Below, in pieces: positions 31,529 through 39,473 of a DNA stretch of 64,000 bases. The DNA lies in the NCBI RefSeq assembly GCF_048060095.1, contig NZ_JBLUOA010000001.1, positions 682,001-746,000 of the forward strand. The letters are read 5' to 3'. Under the pieces are notes generated by a model. That model had not been told where the DNA came from. It saw only the letters and a list, made by a program, of their open reading frames with translations, and did no database searches. Each line of letters starts with the position of its first letter. The stretch's first letter is position 1. The translations under genes were made by a program, and so were the position numbers. The DNA is from JBLUOA01 sp048060095 (lineage in GTDB: Bacteria; Pseudomonadota; Alphaproteobacteria; Rhodobacterales; Rhodobacteraceae).

Positions 31529-31603
31529 ATGAACCGCATCATCTACCTTGTCGGGCTTGTCGTCATCGTTCTGGCGATTCTGTCATTTATCGGGTTCGGC
31601 TAG
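31529..31603 (+). CDS. 24-residue membrane peptide
   Basis: ATG 31529 gives MNRIIYLVGLVVIVLAILSF followed by IGFG and a stop. It is one membrane helix with a positive N-terminus and almost nothing else. GAAAGG stands about 8 bases upstream. Short proteins with this MNxIIYLVGLxVIV pattern are familiar to me from Rhodobacterales genomes, but no function is known. It is too short for normal gene callers. Confidence 0.65.
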   Translation: MNRIIYLVGLVVIVLAILSFIGFG

Positions 31604-31628
31604 GGCCAACAGGTTACGGCGCGCCTGA

Positions 31629-31976
31629 TTAGGCCGATGACGGCTTGTCGGGGCTGAGTTCGGTATCCAGAAACCGCTCAAATGCGTCGAGGTTCACCGC
31701 CTCAAACTGACCGAAGCTTTGCATCCAGACGGAGGCATCGCGCATCGCGTCGGGTTCAAGCTTGCACCATTTCACACGCCCGCGCTTTTCCTGAGAAATC
31801 AGGCCCGCGCGGGTCAGAATCGTTAGGTGCTTTGAGATCGCGGCGAGCGACATGTCGAACGGTTCGGCCACATCGGTGACGGCCATGTCGTCTTCCAACA
31901 ACATCGACAGGATGGCGCGGCGCGTGGGATCGGCCAGCGCGGCAAAGGTCGTGTCGAGTTGTGTCGGGTCTGTCAT
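31629..31976 (-). CDS. ArsR family winged-helix regulator
   Basis: A 115-residue repressor. FAALADPTRRAILSMLLED and FDMSLAAISKHLTILTRAGL form the helix-turn-helix, and GRVKWCKLEP the wing. It lacks the ELCVCD metal box of ArsR/SmtB sensors, so it is not a metal sensor of that type. Similar proteins usually precede an AHSA1/SRPBCC gene; none is seen here. Confidence 0.88.
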   Translation of the reverse strand: MTDPTQLDTTFAALADPTRRAILSMLLEDDMAVTDVAEPFDMSLAAISKHLTILTRAGLISQEKRGRVKWCKLEPDAMRDASVWMQSFGQFEAVNLDAFERFLDTELSPDKPSSA

Positions 31977-32018
31977 TGCCGCGCGACGATAGCAGCGCCG
32001 CGCGGCAATAAAAAGCGT

Positions 32019-32243
32019 TCAGAGCATCGGGTGACGCGGCGGTTCGGTTTTCGCCGGATCGGAGCGGGTCGGATAGGCGCTATCCTCAAGCCCGATATCG
32101 CGGGCCATGTGGTGCGTCAGGTGGAACGGTGGGCGCTGGAAATTCGGCGCAATCCGGCGCAGGGTTTTGATGAACTGCCGGATGCGGTCGGCAGCAGGGG
32201 AGCGGTCGCGCAAACGCGCGGTTTCAAGCGGCATATAGGTCAT
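32019..32243 (-). CDS. Small protein, DUF1127-like C-terminus
   Basis: A 74-residue protein. The second half holds FHLTHHMARDIGLEDS, reminiscent of the L-x-DIGLsR core of DUF1127 proteins, and the first half is basic and amphipathic. AGGTG precedes the ATG by about 8 bases. It diverges from the GcvA-like LysR gene. It could be a short stress or RNA-associated protein, like other DUF1127 members; this is only a resemblance. Confidence 0.5.
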   Translation of the reverse strand: MTYMPLETARLRDRSPAADRIRQFIKTLRRIAPNFQRPPFHLTHHMARDIGLEDSAYPTRSDPAKTEPPRHPML

Positions 32244-32350
32244 TTCGGGACACCTGTGTTTGTGTTTCTGTCTTTAATTTAAGGCGTCTGGCGGGGGTTC
32301 ACAAAAGCCTTTGCTTGACATGACCTGTGCGAAAAAGTCACAAGTTATGC

Positions 32351-33265
32351 ATGGCCAGAACCTTGCCCCCGTTAAATGCCCTACGCGCCTTTGAGGCCGC
32401 CGGTCGGCATGGCAGCTTCACCGGCGCGGCGGATGAACTGAACGTCAGCCATTCCGCGATCAGCCGTCATGTGCGGGGCTTGGAAAAACGGCTGGGGGTG
32501 CAGCTGTTTCGCACCCAATCGCGCGGCGTTGAGCTGACCGAGGACGGCGCGCGCTATCTTGGGGCGCTGACGCCTGCGTTTGACGACATCGCCGCGGCGA
32601 CCGAGGTGTTTCAGGCGGAAACCGAGGGCAAGGTCACGATCAACAGCGACCCGATGTTGGCGGAACGCTGGCTGATCCCCCGGATTGGTGCGTTTCAGGA
32701 TGCGCATCCGAAGATCGATTTGCGACTGGTGACAAGCGATAGGCTCGCCAATCTGGAACAGCATGAGGCGGACATGGCCGTCCGGTTCTTCTTGCAGGGC
32801 GTCTGGGGCGATCGGACGGAGCTTTTGAGCAGTTCGCCGGTCTACCCCTACGCTTCGCCCAAGCTGTGGCGGGAGGGGCTGGGCGTGCGTGACCTTTTGC
32901 CGATGAATCTGCTGGTGGATCGGGAGGGCGATCCGTGGGCGCGTTGGTTCCGCAAGGCGGGGTTGGCGGAGCATGAGATCCCCAAGGTGCGCCGTCAGTG
33001 GGACGCGGTGCTGTCGCTGGCCGCGGCGATTGCCGGGCGGGGTGTGATGCTGACCAACCCCGAGATCGTAGAGCAGGAGGTCGCGGACGGGCGGCTGGTG
33101 CGTTGCGTCGATATGGGGCTGTCGGCGGGGACATACGGGCTGGTGTTCAGCGAAGGCGCGCGGCGCCGCAAGGCAGTGCGCCTGTTCGCGGACTGGCTGC
33201 TGGATCAGGCGGCGGAGTTGCGGGGGCCGGTAGGGCGGGGCGAGGACATTCAACCGAAGAGTTGA
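32351..33265 (+). CDS. LysR family regulator, GcvA-like
   Basis: A 304-residue LysR regulator. LPPLNALRAFEAAGRHGSFT with AADELNVSHSAISRHVRGLE is the GcvA-type DNA-binding start; the effector domain covers about 90-290. ATG 32351 matches the family start, while the upstream GTG (32327) adds unrelated residues. It is divergent from the 74-residue protein, which may be its target. GcvA-type regulators sense amino acids or beta-lactam signals; no such target gene is beside it. Confidence 0.9.
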   Translation: MARTLPPLNALRAFEAAGRHGSFTGAADELNVSHSAISRHVRGLEKRLGVQLFRTQSRGVELTEDGARYLGALTPAFDDIAAATEVFQAETEGKVTINSDPMLAERWLIPRIGAFQDAHPKIDLRLVTSDRLANLEQHEADMAVRFFLQGVWGDRTELLSSSPVYPYASPKLWREGLGVRDLLPMNLLVDREGDPWARWFRKAGLAEHEIPKVRRQWDAVLSLAAAIAGRGVMLTNPEIVEQEVADGRLVRCVDMGLSAGTYGLVFSEGARRRKAVRLFADWLLDQAAELRGPVGRGEDIQPKS

Positions 33266-33412
33266 ATTTGCTTTCCAGGCGTTCCGGGAGGTTTCGGAAA
33301 GCGTGCGCGATAGGAATATTGTTATGTTTCAATGGTTTGCGGCAGGAAATGGCGCATTGACTCTGCCGCCCGGTATTTCTAGGTTCGCGCCAACCAAGTT
33401 TGGGACCGTTTC

Positions 33413-33739
33413 ATGGCTGATGCAGAAGATCCCGACCGGCTGAAAAAGCTGGACGACAAGATCGGAGCGCTGCGCAAATCGCAGAAGCCGGGCCCGAGGG
33501 GAGACGAACATTATTCGATGGCCAACATGGCCTGGCGGATGGTGATAGAGCTTGTGGCCGGTCTGGGGATCGGCTTTGGCATCGGATACGGGCTGGATTG
33601 GCTGTTTGGCACATCCCCCTTCTTGATGGTGCTGTTCATACTTCTGGGGTTCCTCGCGGGCATCAAGACGATGATGCGGACAGCGGGCGAAATTCAGGCG
33701 GATCAGGCGGCGAAAGCCGCGCAGGACGAGAGGGACTAG
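33413..33739 (+). CDS. atpI: ATP synthase F0 assembly protein I
   Basis: A 108-residue protein of the AtpI/AtpZ type. A soluble N-terminus (DPDRLKKLDDKIGALRK) is followed by two helices (VIELVAGLGIGFGIGYGLDW and FLMVLFILLGFLAGIKTM). It is linked to assembly of the c-ring and magnesium. It precedes atpB by 2 bases. A TTGACT (33357-33362) upstream might be a -35 box for the operon, with a poor -10. Confidence 0.92.
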   Translation: MADAEDPDRLKKLDDKIGALRKSQKPGPRGDEHYSMANMAWRMVIELVAGLGIGFGIGYGLDWLFGTSPFLMVLFILLGFLAGIKTMMRTAGEIQADQAAKAAQDERD

Positions 33740-33741
33740 AC

Positions 33742-34494
33742 GTGGCGGCAGAAGAAGCAGGCGGCGGCATTGAAATCCACCCGATGGACCAGTTCATCGT
33801 AAAGCCCTTGTTCGGGGACGGGCCGATTGGCCTTTTCACTCCGACCAATGTGACGCTGTGGATGGCGCTGGCGGTCATCGCGACCATTCTGTTGCTGGTC
33901 ATGGGCACCCGTCGTCGCGCAATCGTGCCGAACCGCACCCAGTCAATTGCCGAGATGGCTTATGGCTTTGTCTACAAGATGGTCGAAGATGTCGCGGGCA
34001 AGGACGGACTGAAGTTTTTCCCCTACATCATGACGCTGTTTATCTTCGTTGTTTTCGCCAACTTCCTCGGCCTGCTGCCGATGAGCTTTGCGACAACATC
34101 GCATATCGCCGTCACTGCGGTGCTGGCCGGGCTGGTCTTCGTGACGGTCACCGTCGTCGGCTTCGTCAAGAACGGCACGAAATTCCTTGGCCTGTTCTGG
34201 GTGTCGTCCGCGCCGCTGGTGCTGCGCCCGGTCCTCGCCATCATCGAGCTGATTTCGTATTTCGTGCGGCCGGTCAGCCATTCGATCCGGCTTGGCGGCA
34301 ACATCATGGCCGGTCACGCGGTCATCAAGGTTTTCGCGGGCTTCGCGGGGGCGCTCGGGCTGTTTTCGTTCATCCCGATCCTCGCGATCACCGCGGTTTA
34401 CGCCCTGGAGGTGCTGGTCGCATTCATCCAGGCCTACGTGTTCACCATCCTGACCTGCGTCTATCTGAAAGACGCGCTGCATCCGTCGCACTGA
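33742..34494 (+). CDS. atpB: ATP synthase F0 subunit a
   Basis: A 250-residue proton-channel subunit. Its start is GTG 33742, two bases after the atpI stop. IHPMDQFIVKPLF opens the conserved part; the essential arginine lies in RPVSHSIRLGGNIMAGH near 180, and VLVAFIQAYVFTILTCVYL is the last helix. The longer open frame upstream lies in another frame of atpI and is not used. Confidence 0.96.
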   Translation: MAAEEAGGGIEIHPMDQFIVKPLFGDGPIGLFTPTNVTLWMALAVIATILLLVMGTRRRAIVPNRTQSIAEMAYGFVYKMVEDVAGKDGLKFFPYIMTLFIFVVFANFLGLLPMSFATTSHIAVTAVLAGLVFVTVTVVGFVKNGTKFLGLFWVSSAPLVLRPVLAIIELISYFVRPVSHSIRLGGNIMAGHAVIKVFAGFAGALGLFSFIPILAITAVYALEVLVAFIQAYVFTILTCVYLKDALHPSH

Positions 34495-34550
34495 CGGGGC
34501 ATAGGGTCGGTTCAAATCATTCGCCAATTCCAACGTAAGGAGAAATCGAG

Positions 34551-34787
34551 ATGGAAGGCAATATCGCTCAAATGGGTCAATTCATCGGTGCAGGTCTGGC
34601 CGCTATCGGGTCCGGCGCAGCCGCTATCGGTGTGGGCCACGTGGCTGGCAACTTCCTGTCGGGTGCGCTTCGCAACCCGTCGGCTGCCGGTGCACAGACG
34701 GCGACCCTCTTCATCGGTATCGCATTTGCAGAAGCGCTCGGGATCTTCTCGTTCCTCGTCGCTCTGCTGCTGATGTTCGCCGTCTAA
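34551..34787 (+). CDS. atpE: ATP synthase F0 subunit c
   Basis: A 78-residue double-helix subunit that forms the rotor ring. GAGLAAIGSGAAAIGVGHVAG is helix 1, and the ion-carrying glutamate is in FIGIAFAEALGIFSFLVALL. The polar loop is RNPS. AAGGAGAAA precedes the ATG. A very stable hairpin follows, as suits a subunit needed in many copies. Confidence 0.97.
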   Translation: MEGNIAQMGQFIGAGLAAIGSGAAAIGVGHVAGNFLSGALRNPSAAGAQTATLFIGIAFAEALGIFSFLVALLLMFAV

Positions 34788-34810
34788 GTCTGACGAACCA
34801 TCCTTACGGT

Positions 34811-34837
34811 CGGGTGGGTCGCGTAGCGACCCACCCG
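34811..34837 (+). other. Very stable hairpin between atpE and atpG
   Basis: CGGGTGGGTCGC (34811-34822) is perfectly complementary to GCGACCCACCCG (34826-34837) with a 3-base loop. No T-run follows, and atpG starts 28 bases on. It likely protects the atpE message or partly stops transcription, giving c subunit in excess of b and b'. Confidence 0.75.
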
Positions 34838-34865
34838 GTGTAACAGAGGTTCCGAGGAGGACGCG

Positions 34866-35414
34866 ATGGCAGAGAACGCCGCAACAGAAGCCGCCAACGG
34901 CGCGGCTGGTCATTCAACCGAAGCTGCCGGTATGCCGCAGCTGGAGTTTTCGACCTTCCCCAACCAGATTTTCTGGCTGCTGGTCACGCTTGTCGTGATC
35001 TATTTCGTCCTGTCGCGCGTTGCGCTGCCGCGGATTGCCGCGGTTCTGGCCGAGCGTCAGGGGACCATCACAAACGACCTCGCCCAAGCGGAAGAGCTGA
35101 AGCTGAAAGCGGTTGAAGCCGAAGAGGCTTACAACAAGGCGCTGGCCGATGCCCGTGCCGAAGCTGGCCGCATCGTGGCCGAGGCGAAGGACGATATTCA
35201 GGCCGACCTCGACAAGGCGATTGCAAAGGCAGACGCCGAAATTGCGGCCAAATCCGCAGAGTCTGAAAAGGCGATCTCGGAAATCCGGGCGACCGCGATG
35301 GAAAACGTCAAGGCCGTCGCCAAGGACACCGCGAAAGAGATCGTGACCGCGCTCGGTGCGTCTGCCGATGCGAAGACGATCACCAGCGCTGTCACAGCAC
35401 GGCTGAAAGGGTAG
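34866..35414 (+). CDS. atpG: ATP synthase F0 subunit b'
   Basis: A 182-residue stator subunit. The membrane helix is FPNQIFWLLVTLVVIYFVL, and the rest is a long charged helix (about 60-180) that pairs with subunit b. The presence of separate b and b' genes is typical of alphaproteobacteria and phototrophs. It is 5 bases from atpF. Some databases call it atpF2. Confidence 0.94.
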   Translation: MAENAATEAANGAAGHSTEAAGMPQLEFSTFPNQIFWLLVTLVVIYFVLSRVALPRIAAVLAERQGTITNDLAQAEELKLKAVEAEEAYNKALADARAEAGRIVAEAKDDIQADLDKAIAKADAEIAAKSAESEKAISEIRATAMENVKAVAKDTAKEIVTALGASADAKTITSAVTARLKG

Positions 35415-35418
35415 ACCG

Positions 35419-35973
35419 ATGAAAAGACTTGCATTGCTCCTCGCCCTGACGGCAAGCCCCGCGTTTGCAGCGTCCGGCCCGTTCTTTTCGCTCGGCAACA
35501 CGGATTTCGTGGTTCTGATCGCGTTCCTGCTGTTCCTTGCGGTTCTGGTCTACTTCAAGGTGCCCGGCAAAGTCGGGGAGATGCTCGACAAACGTGCGGA
35601 CGGCATCAGTTCCGAACTGGAAGAAGCCCGCGCGCTGCGGGAAGAGGCGCAGACGATCCTTGCCTCTTACGAGCGCAAGCAGGAAGAAGTGAAGGAACAG
35701 GCTGAGCGTATCGTCGAACACGCGAAAGCCGAGGCTGAAAACGCAGCCGCGCAAGCGAAGGAAGACCTGAAATCCTCCATCGCGCGACGCCTTCAAGCCG
35801 CCGAAGACCAGATCGCATCCGCCGAAGCCGCCGCCGTCAAGGAAGTGCGCGACCGTGCGGTGTCCGTCGCGGTTGCCGCGGCTGGCGACGTGATCGCGAA
35901 AAACATGACGGCGGCGGACAGCAACCAGTTGATCGACGCTGCGATCAAGGACGTTGAGGCAAAGCTGCACTAG
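35419..35973 (+). CDS. atpF: ATP synthase F0 subunit b
   Basis: A 184-residue stator subunit. A possible signal or first helix (LALLLALTASPAFAA) precedes the membrane segment DFVVLIAFLLFLAVLVYFKV, then a long helix rich in Ala/Glu/Lys to the end. It is the last gene of the F0 operon; the F1 genes (delta, alpha, gamma, beta, epsilon) are elsewhere, as normal for this group. Confidence 0.95.
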   Translation: MKRLALLLALTASPAFAASGPFFSLGNTDFVVLIAFLLFLAVLVYFKVPGKVGEMLDKRADGISSELEEARALREEAQTILASYERKQEEVKEQAERIVEHAKAEAENAAAQAKEDLKSSIARRLQAAEDQIASAEAAAVKEVRDRAVSVAVAAAGDVIAKNMTAADSNQLIDAAIKDVEAKLH

Positions 35974-36002
35974 CTAAGGCGCACGCGTCCAAGTGATTGA
36001 TG

Positions 36003-36034
36003 AACCCGGCCCGATGCGGTCGGGTTTTTCTTTT
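36003..36034 (+). terminator. Terminator of the F0 ATP synthase operon
   Basis: AACCCGGCC (36003-36011) pairs with GGTCGGGTT (36018-36026) with one G-U pair and a 6-base loop, followed by TTTCTTTT. It lies 30 bases after atpF. Confidence 0.85.
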
Positions 36035-36100
36035 GGGTAGGCAAGCCGGGACGCGTTCCGCGTCGAGTCGACGGGTCGCGTCCGATGGACGCTCCGATAT

Positions 36101-36159
36101 GGATATTTAGGGAAAATGGTGGGCGGGGCGTTCGGCCTCACCGCTTTCTAAAAATATCC
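36101..36159. repeat. Two facing copies of the dispersed intergenic repeat
   Basis: GGATATTTAGGGAAAATGG begins at 36101 on the plus strand. On the minus strand the stretch read from 36160 down to 36142 is GGGGATATTTTTAGAAAGC, close to copy C (GAGGATATTTTCAGAAAGAT at 59450). The two face each other between atpF and the GntR gene. Confidence 0.5.
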
Positions 36160-36174
36160 CCGCGCGGAGCGCAT

Positions 36175-36942
36175 TTATCTTTCTTTTTCGTGGGCGAGGC
36201 GCTGGCGGGCGATTTCTTCGTGCTGTTCGGTCTTTTTCAGATCGGTGAGGCATTGTTCGACATAGGACAGGTGTGCCTCAACCGCCTTTCGTGCGGCGAC
36301 CGGATTGCGGGATTGCAGCGCCGTGTTGATCGCGCGGTGTTGGTCGAGCAGCGTGTCGCGGGTGGCGCGTTGTTTGAACATCATCTGGCGATTATAGAAC
36401 ACGCCCTCGCGCAGCAGGTCGAACATGGACCGCATCATGTGCAGCATGACGACGTTGTGTCCGGCCTCGATGATCGACAGGTGGAATTCGGCATCAAGCT
36501 GCGCTTCGTCCGCCGGATTGCGCTTGGTGTGTGCGGCTTCCATTTTTTGCAGGATTGTGTCGACGACCTTGAGGTCGGTGTCAGAACCGAGCCTCGCGGC
36601 GCGTTCGGCAGCAAGACCTTCCATGTCTCGTCGGAAGTCGATGTAGTCGAACACTGCTTCGTCGTGATCCGCGAAGAGTTTGACGAGCGCGGGCGAGAAG
36701 GCGGAGCCGAGCACGTTGGCCACATAGATCCCGGCCCCCGCCTTGCTGGTCAGAAGGCCGCGATCTTGCAGGTCCGCGACCGCTTCGCGCAGGCTGGGGC
36801 GCGATACGCCGAGACGTTCCGATAGCTCCCGCTCCGCCGGGAGACGTTCGCCGGGGCGCAGGATGCCGCGCAGGATCAAAAGTTCGATCTGGCGCACGAC
36901 GGCACCGGAGAGTTTTTCGGACTGGATCTTTTCAAAGGGCAT
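36175..36942 (-). CDS. FadR-subfamily GntR transcriptional regulator
   Basis: A 255-residue regulator. Residues 1-75 are the winged helix (LPAERELSERLGVSRPSLRE), and 85-230 the FCD effector domain with metal/carboxylate ligands in DAEFHLSIIEAGHN and LDQHRAINTALQSR. Regulators of this subfamily (PdhR, LldR, GlcC) sense small carboxylates. A palindrome, TTGGT-N11-ACCAA, 18 bases before the start codon suggests autoregulation, and the same palindrome stands before glcD. A glycolate or lactate sensor is therefore plausible; no target gene is adjacent. The ATP synthase genes end convergently with it. Confidence 0.9.
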   Translation of the reverse strand: MPFEKIQSEKLSGAVVRQIELLILRGILRPGERLPAERELSERLGVSRPSLREAVADLQDRGLLTSKAGAGIYVANVLGSAFSPALVKLFADHDEAVFDYIDFRRDMEGLAAERAARLGSDTDLKVVDTILQKMEAAHTKRNPADEAQLDAEFHLSIIEAGHNVVMLHMMRSMFDLLREGVFYNRQMMFKQRATRDTLLDQHRAINTALQSRNPVAARKAVEAHLSYVEQCLTDLKKTEQHEEIARQRLAHEKER

Positions 36943-36957
36943 GGCGCGTCCTGCGTG

Positions 36958-36980
36958 AATTGGTCAAATGATATGACCAA
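36958..36980. promoter_or_regulatory. Palindromic operator of the GntR gene
   Basis: AATTGGT (36958-36964), 11 bases, ACCAA (36976-36980), extendable to TTGGTCA-N7-TGACCAA. It ends the leader 16 bases before the start codon. FadR-family sites usually are TGGT-N3-ACCA; here the half-sites are one helical turn further apart. Confidence 0.6.
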
Positions 36981-37049
36981 GATCAGCGGTTCACAACAAA
37001 AAAGGCCGGGCGCTGTGGCCCGGCCAATCTGTACGGTCTGGACGCGATC

Positions 37050-37706
37050 TTAGGCGTTCGGCCGGATCACGATTTCTACGCGGCGGTTTTGCGCGCGGCC
37101 CTCGGCGGTGAGGTTCGAGGCCACCGGTTCGTTTTCACCACGACCGTAAGCGCGGACGCGGCCGCTGGAGACACCGTTTGCCAGCAGAACCTGGGCAACG
37201 GCGTTTGCGCGTTGCGTCGACAGGTTCTGGTTGTAGCTGGCGGAGCCGGTGTTGTCGGTGTGGCCGATCACGTCGACTGTAGTGTCCGGGTAGCTGCGCA
37301 GGTTGTTCGCAAGCGCGCCGAGGTCACGCTGCAAGTCGCCGCGGACAGAGGCGCTGTCGGTGGCGAACAGGATGTCCTGCGGCATGGTTACGATCAGCTC
37401 GTTCCCGGTGTTGACGATCTGCACATCATCGTTGCCGATGTCACGGCGCAAATCTGCGGCTTGTTTGTCAAGCTGGTTGCCGATAATGGCACCAGCGCCA
37501 GCGCCGATGGCTGCGCCAACGGCAGCGTTGCGCAGACGGTCGCTGCCGCTTTCGCGGGTGCCGCCAAGCAGGGCCCCTGCGGCCGCGCCGATCAGCGCCC
37601 CGTCGCGGGTGCGGTTCTGCGGGCCGGTTTGGTAGCCCGGGTCGGTACAACCCGCGAGCGCCAGTGCGCCGGTGGTCGTCAGAAGAAGAAGTTTCGCTCG
37701 AATCAT
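37050..37706 (-). CDS. OmpA-family outer-membrane lipoprotein
   Basis: A 218-residue lipoprotein. The lipobox LALAGC ends at Cys20. A glycine-rich double segment (GALIGAAAGALLGG, AAIGAGAGAIIGNQLD) resembles YMGG/glycine-zipper domains (25-85). Residues 100-218 are the OmpA C-terminal peptidoglycan-binding domain with TVDVIGHTDNTGSASYNQ and LSTQRANAVAQVLLANGV. It resembles E. coli YiaD and anchors the outer membrane to the wall. ATG 37706 gives the lipobox in the right place. Confidence 0.9.
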   Translation of the reverse strand: MIRAKLLLLTTTGALALAGCTDPGYQTGPQNRTRDGALIGAAAGALLGGTRESGSDRLRNAAVGAAIGAGAGAIIGNQLDKQAADLRRDIGNDDVQIVNTGNELIVTMPQDILFATDSASVRGDLQRDLGALANNLRSYPDTTVDVIGHTDNTGSASYNQNLSTQRANAVAQVLLANGVSSGRVRAYGRGENEPVASNLTAEGRAQNRRVEIVIRPNA

Positions 37707-37822
37707 ATTATCCTCACTTGATCTCGCGTCATTTACGATGGCTGTGACATAGAACATTTGCCGCTGTTATCGAATAACATGCGGGATGGGCAAATGTTCC
37801 TTGGCGGTTAACCGCCTGTTTT

Positions 37823-38659
37823 TCAGCCTGCTTTGCCTTCTGCACGGGCGCTTTCCCAGGCGAGCAACGCGCGTTTTACCGGCAGTCCCCAGTGGTAGCC
37901 GCCGAGTGCGCCGGACTTGCGCAGGGCGCGGTGACAGGGGATCAGCCAACTGACCGGGTTACGACCAACGGCGGTTCCGACGGCGCGGACGGCGCGGGGG
38001 GCGCCAACGGCGCGGGCGAGTTCGGAATAGGTCGTGACATGGCCGGAGGGGATTTGCAGCAACGCCTCCCACACCTTGATTTGCAGCGGTGCGCCGATCA
38101 TCACGACCTGGGTTTGGGTGCCGCCGATTGCGCCGTCGATCCAGCGTTGCAGCATTTGCGGGCCTTCGACGAAGGTGGCGTTTGGCCAACGGCTGCACAG
38201 GTCTTCCATCGCTGCGTCGCGCCCGCATTCCGACGTGAAGGCAAGGCCGCACAACCCCTTTTCGGTTCCCATCGCGAGGGTTTCGCCGAAGGGGGTGTCG
38301 AACCAGCCCCAGTTGATCGTGAGGCCCTCGCCTTTTGCCGCGTAGACTCCGGGGCTCATCGCTTCCCACTTTATGAACAGGTCGTGCAGGCGGCCGCCGC
38401 CTGAAAGGCCCGTCGAATGGGCCGTGTCGAGCACACTGAACCGGTTGCGGAGCAGGGATTTCGCGTGGCCGAGAGTCAGGTATTGCTGATACCGCTTGGG
38501 CGACACGCCGACCCAACGGCTGAAGGTGCGCTGAAAATGCGCGGGGCTCATCGACATGCGCTCCGCGAGGTCGTCGAGCGACAGGGGGCCTTCGGCGGCG
38601 TCGATTTCATCGAGCGCGCGGCGGATCAGGGCGTAGTGATATGTTTCATCGGTTTGCAT
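37823..38659 (-). CDS. AraC-HTH / O6-methylguanine-DNA methyltransferase fusion (Ada-like)
   Basis: A 278-residue fusion. Residues 1-95 form an AraC-type helix-turn-helix (LAERMSMSPAHFQRTFSRWV), and 110-278 the MGMT domain with the active-site PCHRALR near 245 and the DNA-binding arginine in GAPRAVRAVGTAVGRNP. It removes O6-alkyl groups from guanine, using its own cysteine. The zinc phosphotriester domain that makes E. coli Ada an inducible activator is missing, so it may regulate differently. It diverges from the nth gene. Confidence 0.9.
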   Translation of the reverse strand: MQTDETYHYALIRRALDEIDAAEGPLSLDDLAERMSMSPAHFQRTFSRWVGVSPKRYQQYLTLGHAKSLLRNRFSVLDTAHSTGLSGGGRLHDLFIKWEAMSPGVYAAKGEGLTINWGWFDTPFGETLAMGTEKGLCGLAFTSECGRDAAMEDLCSRWPNATFVEGPQMLQRWIDGAIGGTQTQVVMIGAPLQIKVWEALLQIPSGHVTTYSELARAVGAPRAVRAVGTAVGRNPVSWLIPCHRALRKSGALGGYHWGLPVKRALLAWESARAEGKAG

Positions 38660-38748
38660 GGCGGTCTCCGAGGGCTGTCATGGAAAGATAGGCGAGCGGA
38701 GGGGGGTGTGCGACCCGAAAGCTGCGCATCTGGTTTGGGCGTCGGTGC

Positions 38749-38771
38749 GAGTATTTATGGCAAGATGAAAC
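38749..38771 (+). repeat. Dispersed intergenic repeat, copy B
   Basis: GAGTATTTATGGCAAGATGA followed by AAC, one base different from copy A at 30900. It lies 58 bases before nth, in the space between nth and the Ada-like gene. Confidence 0.7.
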
Positions 38772-38828
38772 AGGTGTTAGCGTCAAATTGCTGGACGATG
38801 GCGCGGTTCGCGGTGCATATCGGTCGGC

Positions 38829-39473
38829 ATGGCAAAGCAACTTGATTATCACAAGATACATGAAATCTTCAGCCGTTTCCGCGAGGCGGAGCCGGAGCCG
38901 AAGGGGGAGCTTGAGCACGTCAACGTCTATACTCTGGTCGTGGCAGTTGCGCTGTCGGCGCAGGCGACGGATGCCGGGGTGAACAAGGCGACGCGGGCGT
39001 TGTTTCAGGTGGCCGATACGCCGGAAAAGATGCTGGCGCTGGGCGAAGAGGGGCTGCTTGAGCATATCAAGACGATCGGGCTGTTTCGCCAGAAGGCGAA
39101 GAACGTCATGAAGCTGAGCCGGATTTTGGTCGATGACTATGGCGGAGAGGTTCCGTCATCCCGCGCGGCGCTGGTGTCACTGCCGGGGGTCGGGCGCAAG
39201 ACGGCGAATGTGGTTCTGAACATGTGGTTCAAGCAACCGACGCAAGCGGTCGATACGCATATCTTTCGGGTCGGGAACCGCACTGGCATTGCGCCGGGCA
39301 AAGATGTGGATGCGGTTGAGCGCGCCATTGAGGACAACATTCCGGCGGAATTTCAGCAGCACGCGCATCACTGGTTGATCCTGCACGGGCGCTATGTTTG
39401 TAAGGCCCGCAAACCGGCCTGCGGAAATTGCCTGATCCGCGATCTCTGCCCTTATGAGGACAAGACGATATGA
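38829..39473 (+). CDS. nth: Endonuclease III (base-excision repair glycosylase)
   Basis: A 214-residue DNA glycosylase/AP lyase that removes oxidised pyrimidines. The helix-hairpin-helix is LPGVGRKTANVVLNMW; the catalytic lysine lies in that motif and the aspartate in VDTHIFRVGNRTG. The [4Fe-4S] cluster ligands have the canonical C-x6-C-x2-C-x5-C spacing in CKARKPACGNCLIRDLC at the C-terminus. It overlaps the next kinase gene by 4 bases. Confidence 0.95.
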   Translation: MAKQLDYHKIHEIFSRFREAEPEPKGELEHVNVYTLVVAVALSAQATDAGVNKATRALFQVADTPEKMLALGEEGLLEHIKTIGLFRQKAKNVMKLSRILVDDYGGEVPSSRAALVSLPGVGRKTANVVLNMWFKQPTQAVDTHIFRVGNRTGIAPGKDVDAVERAIEDNIPAEFQQHAHHWLILHGRYVCKARKPACGNCLIRDLCPYEDKTI

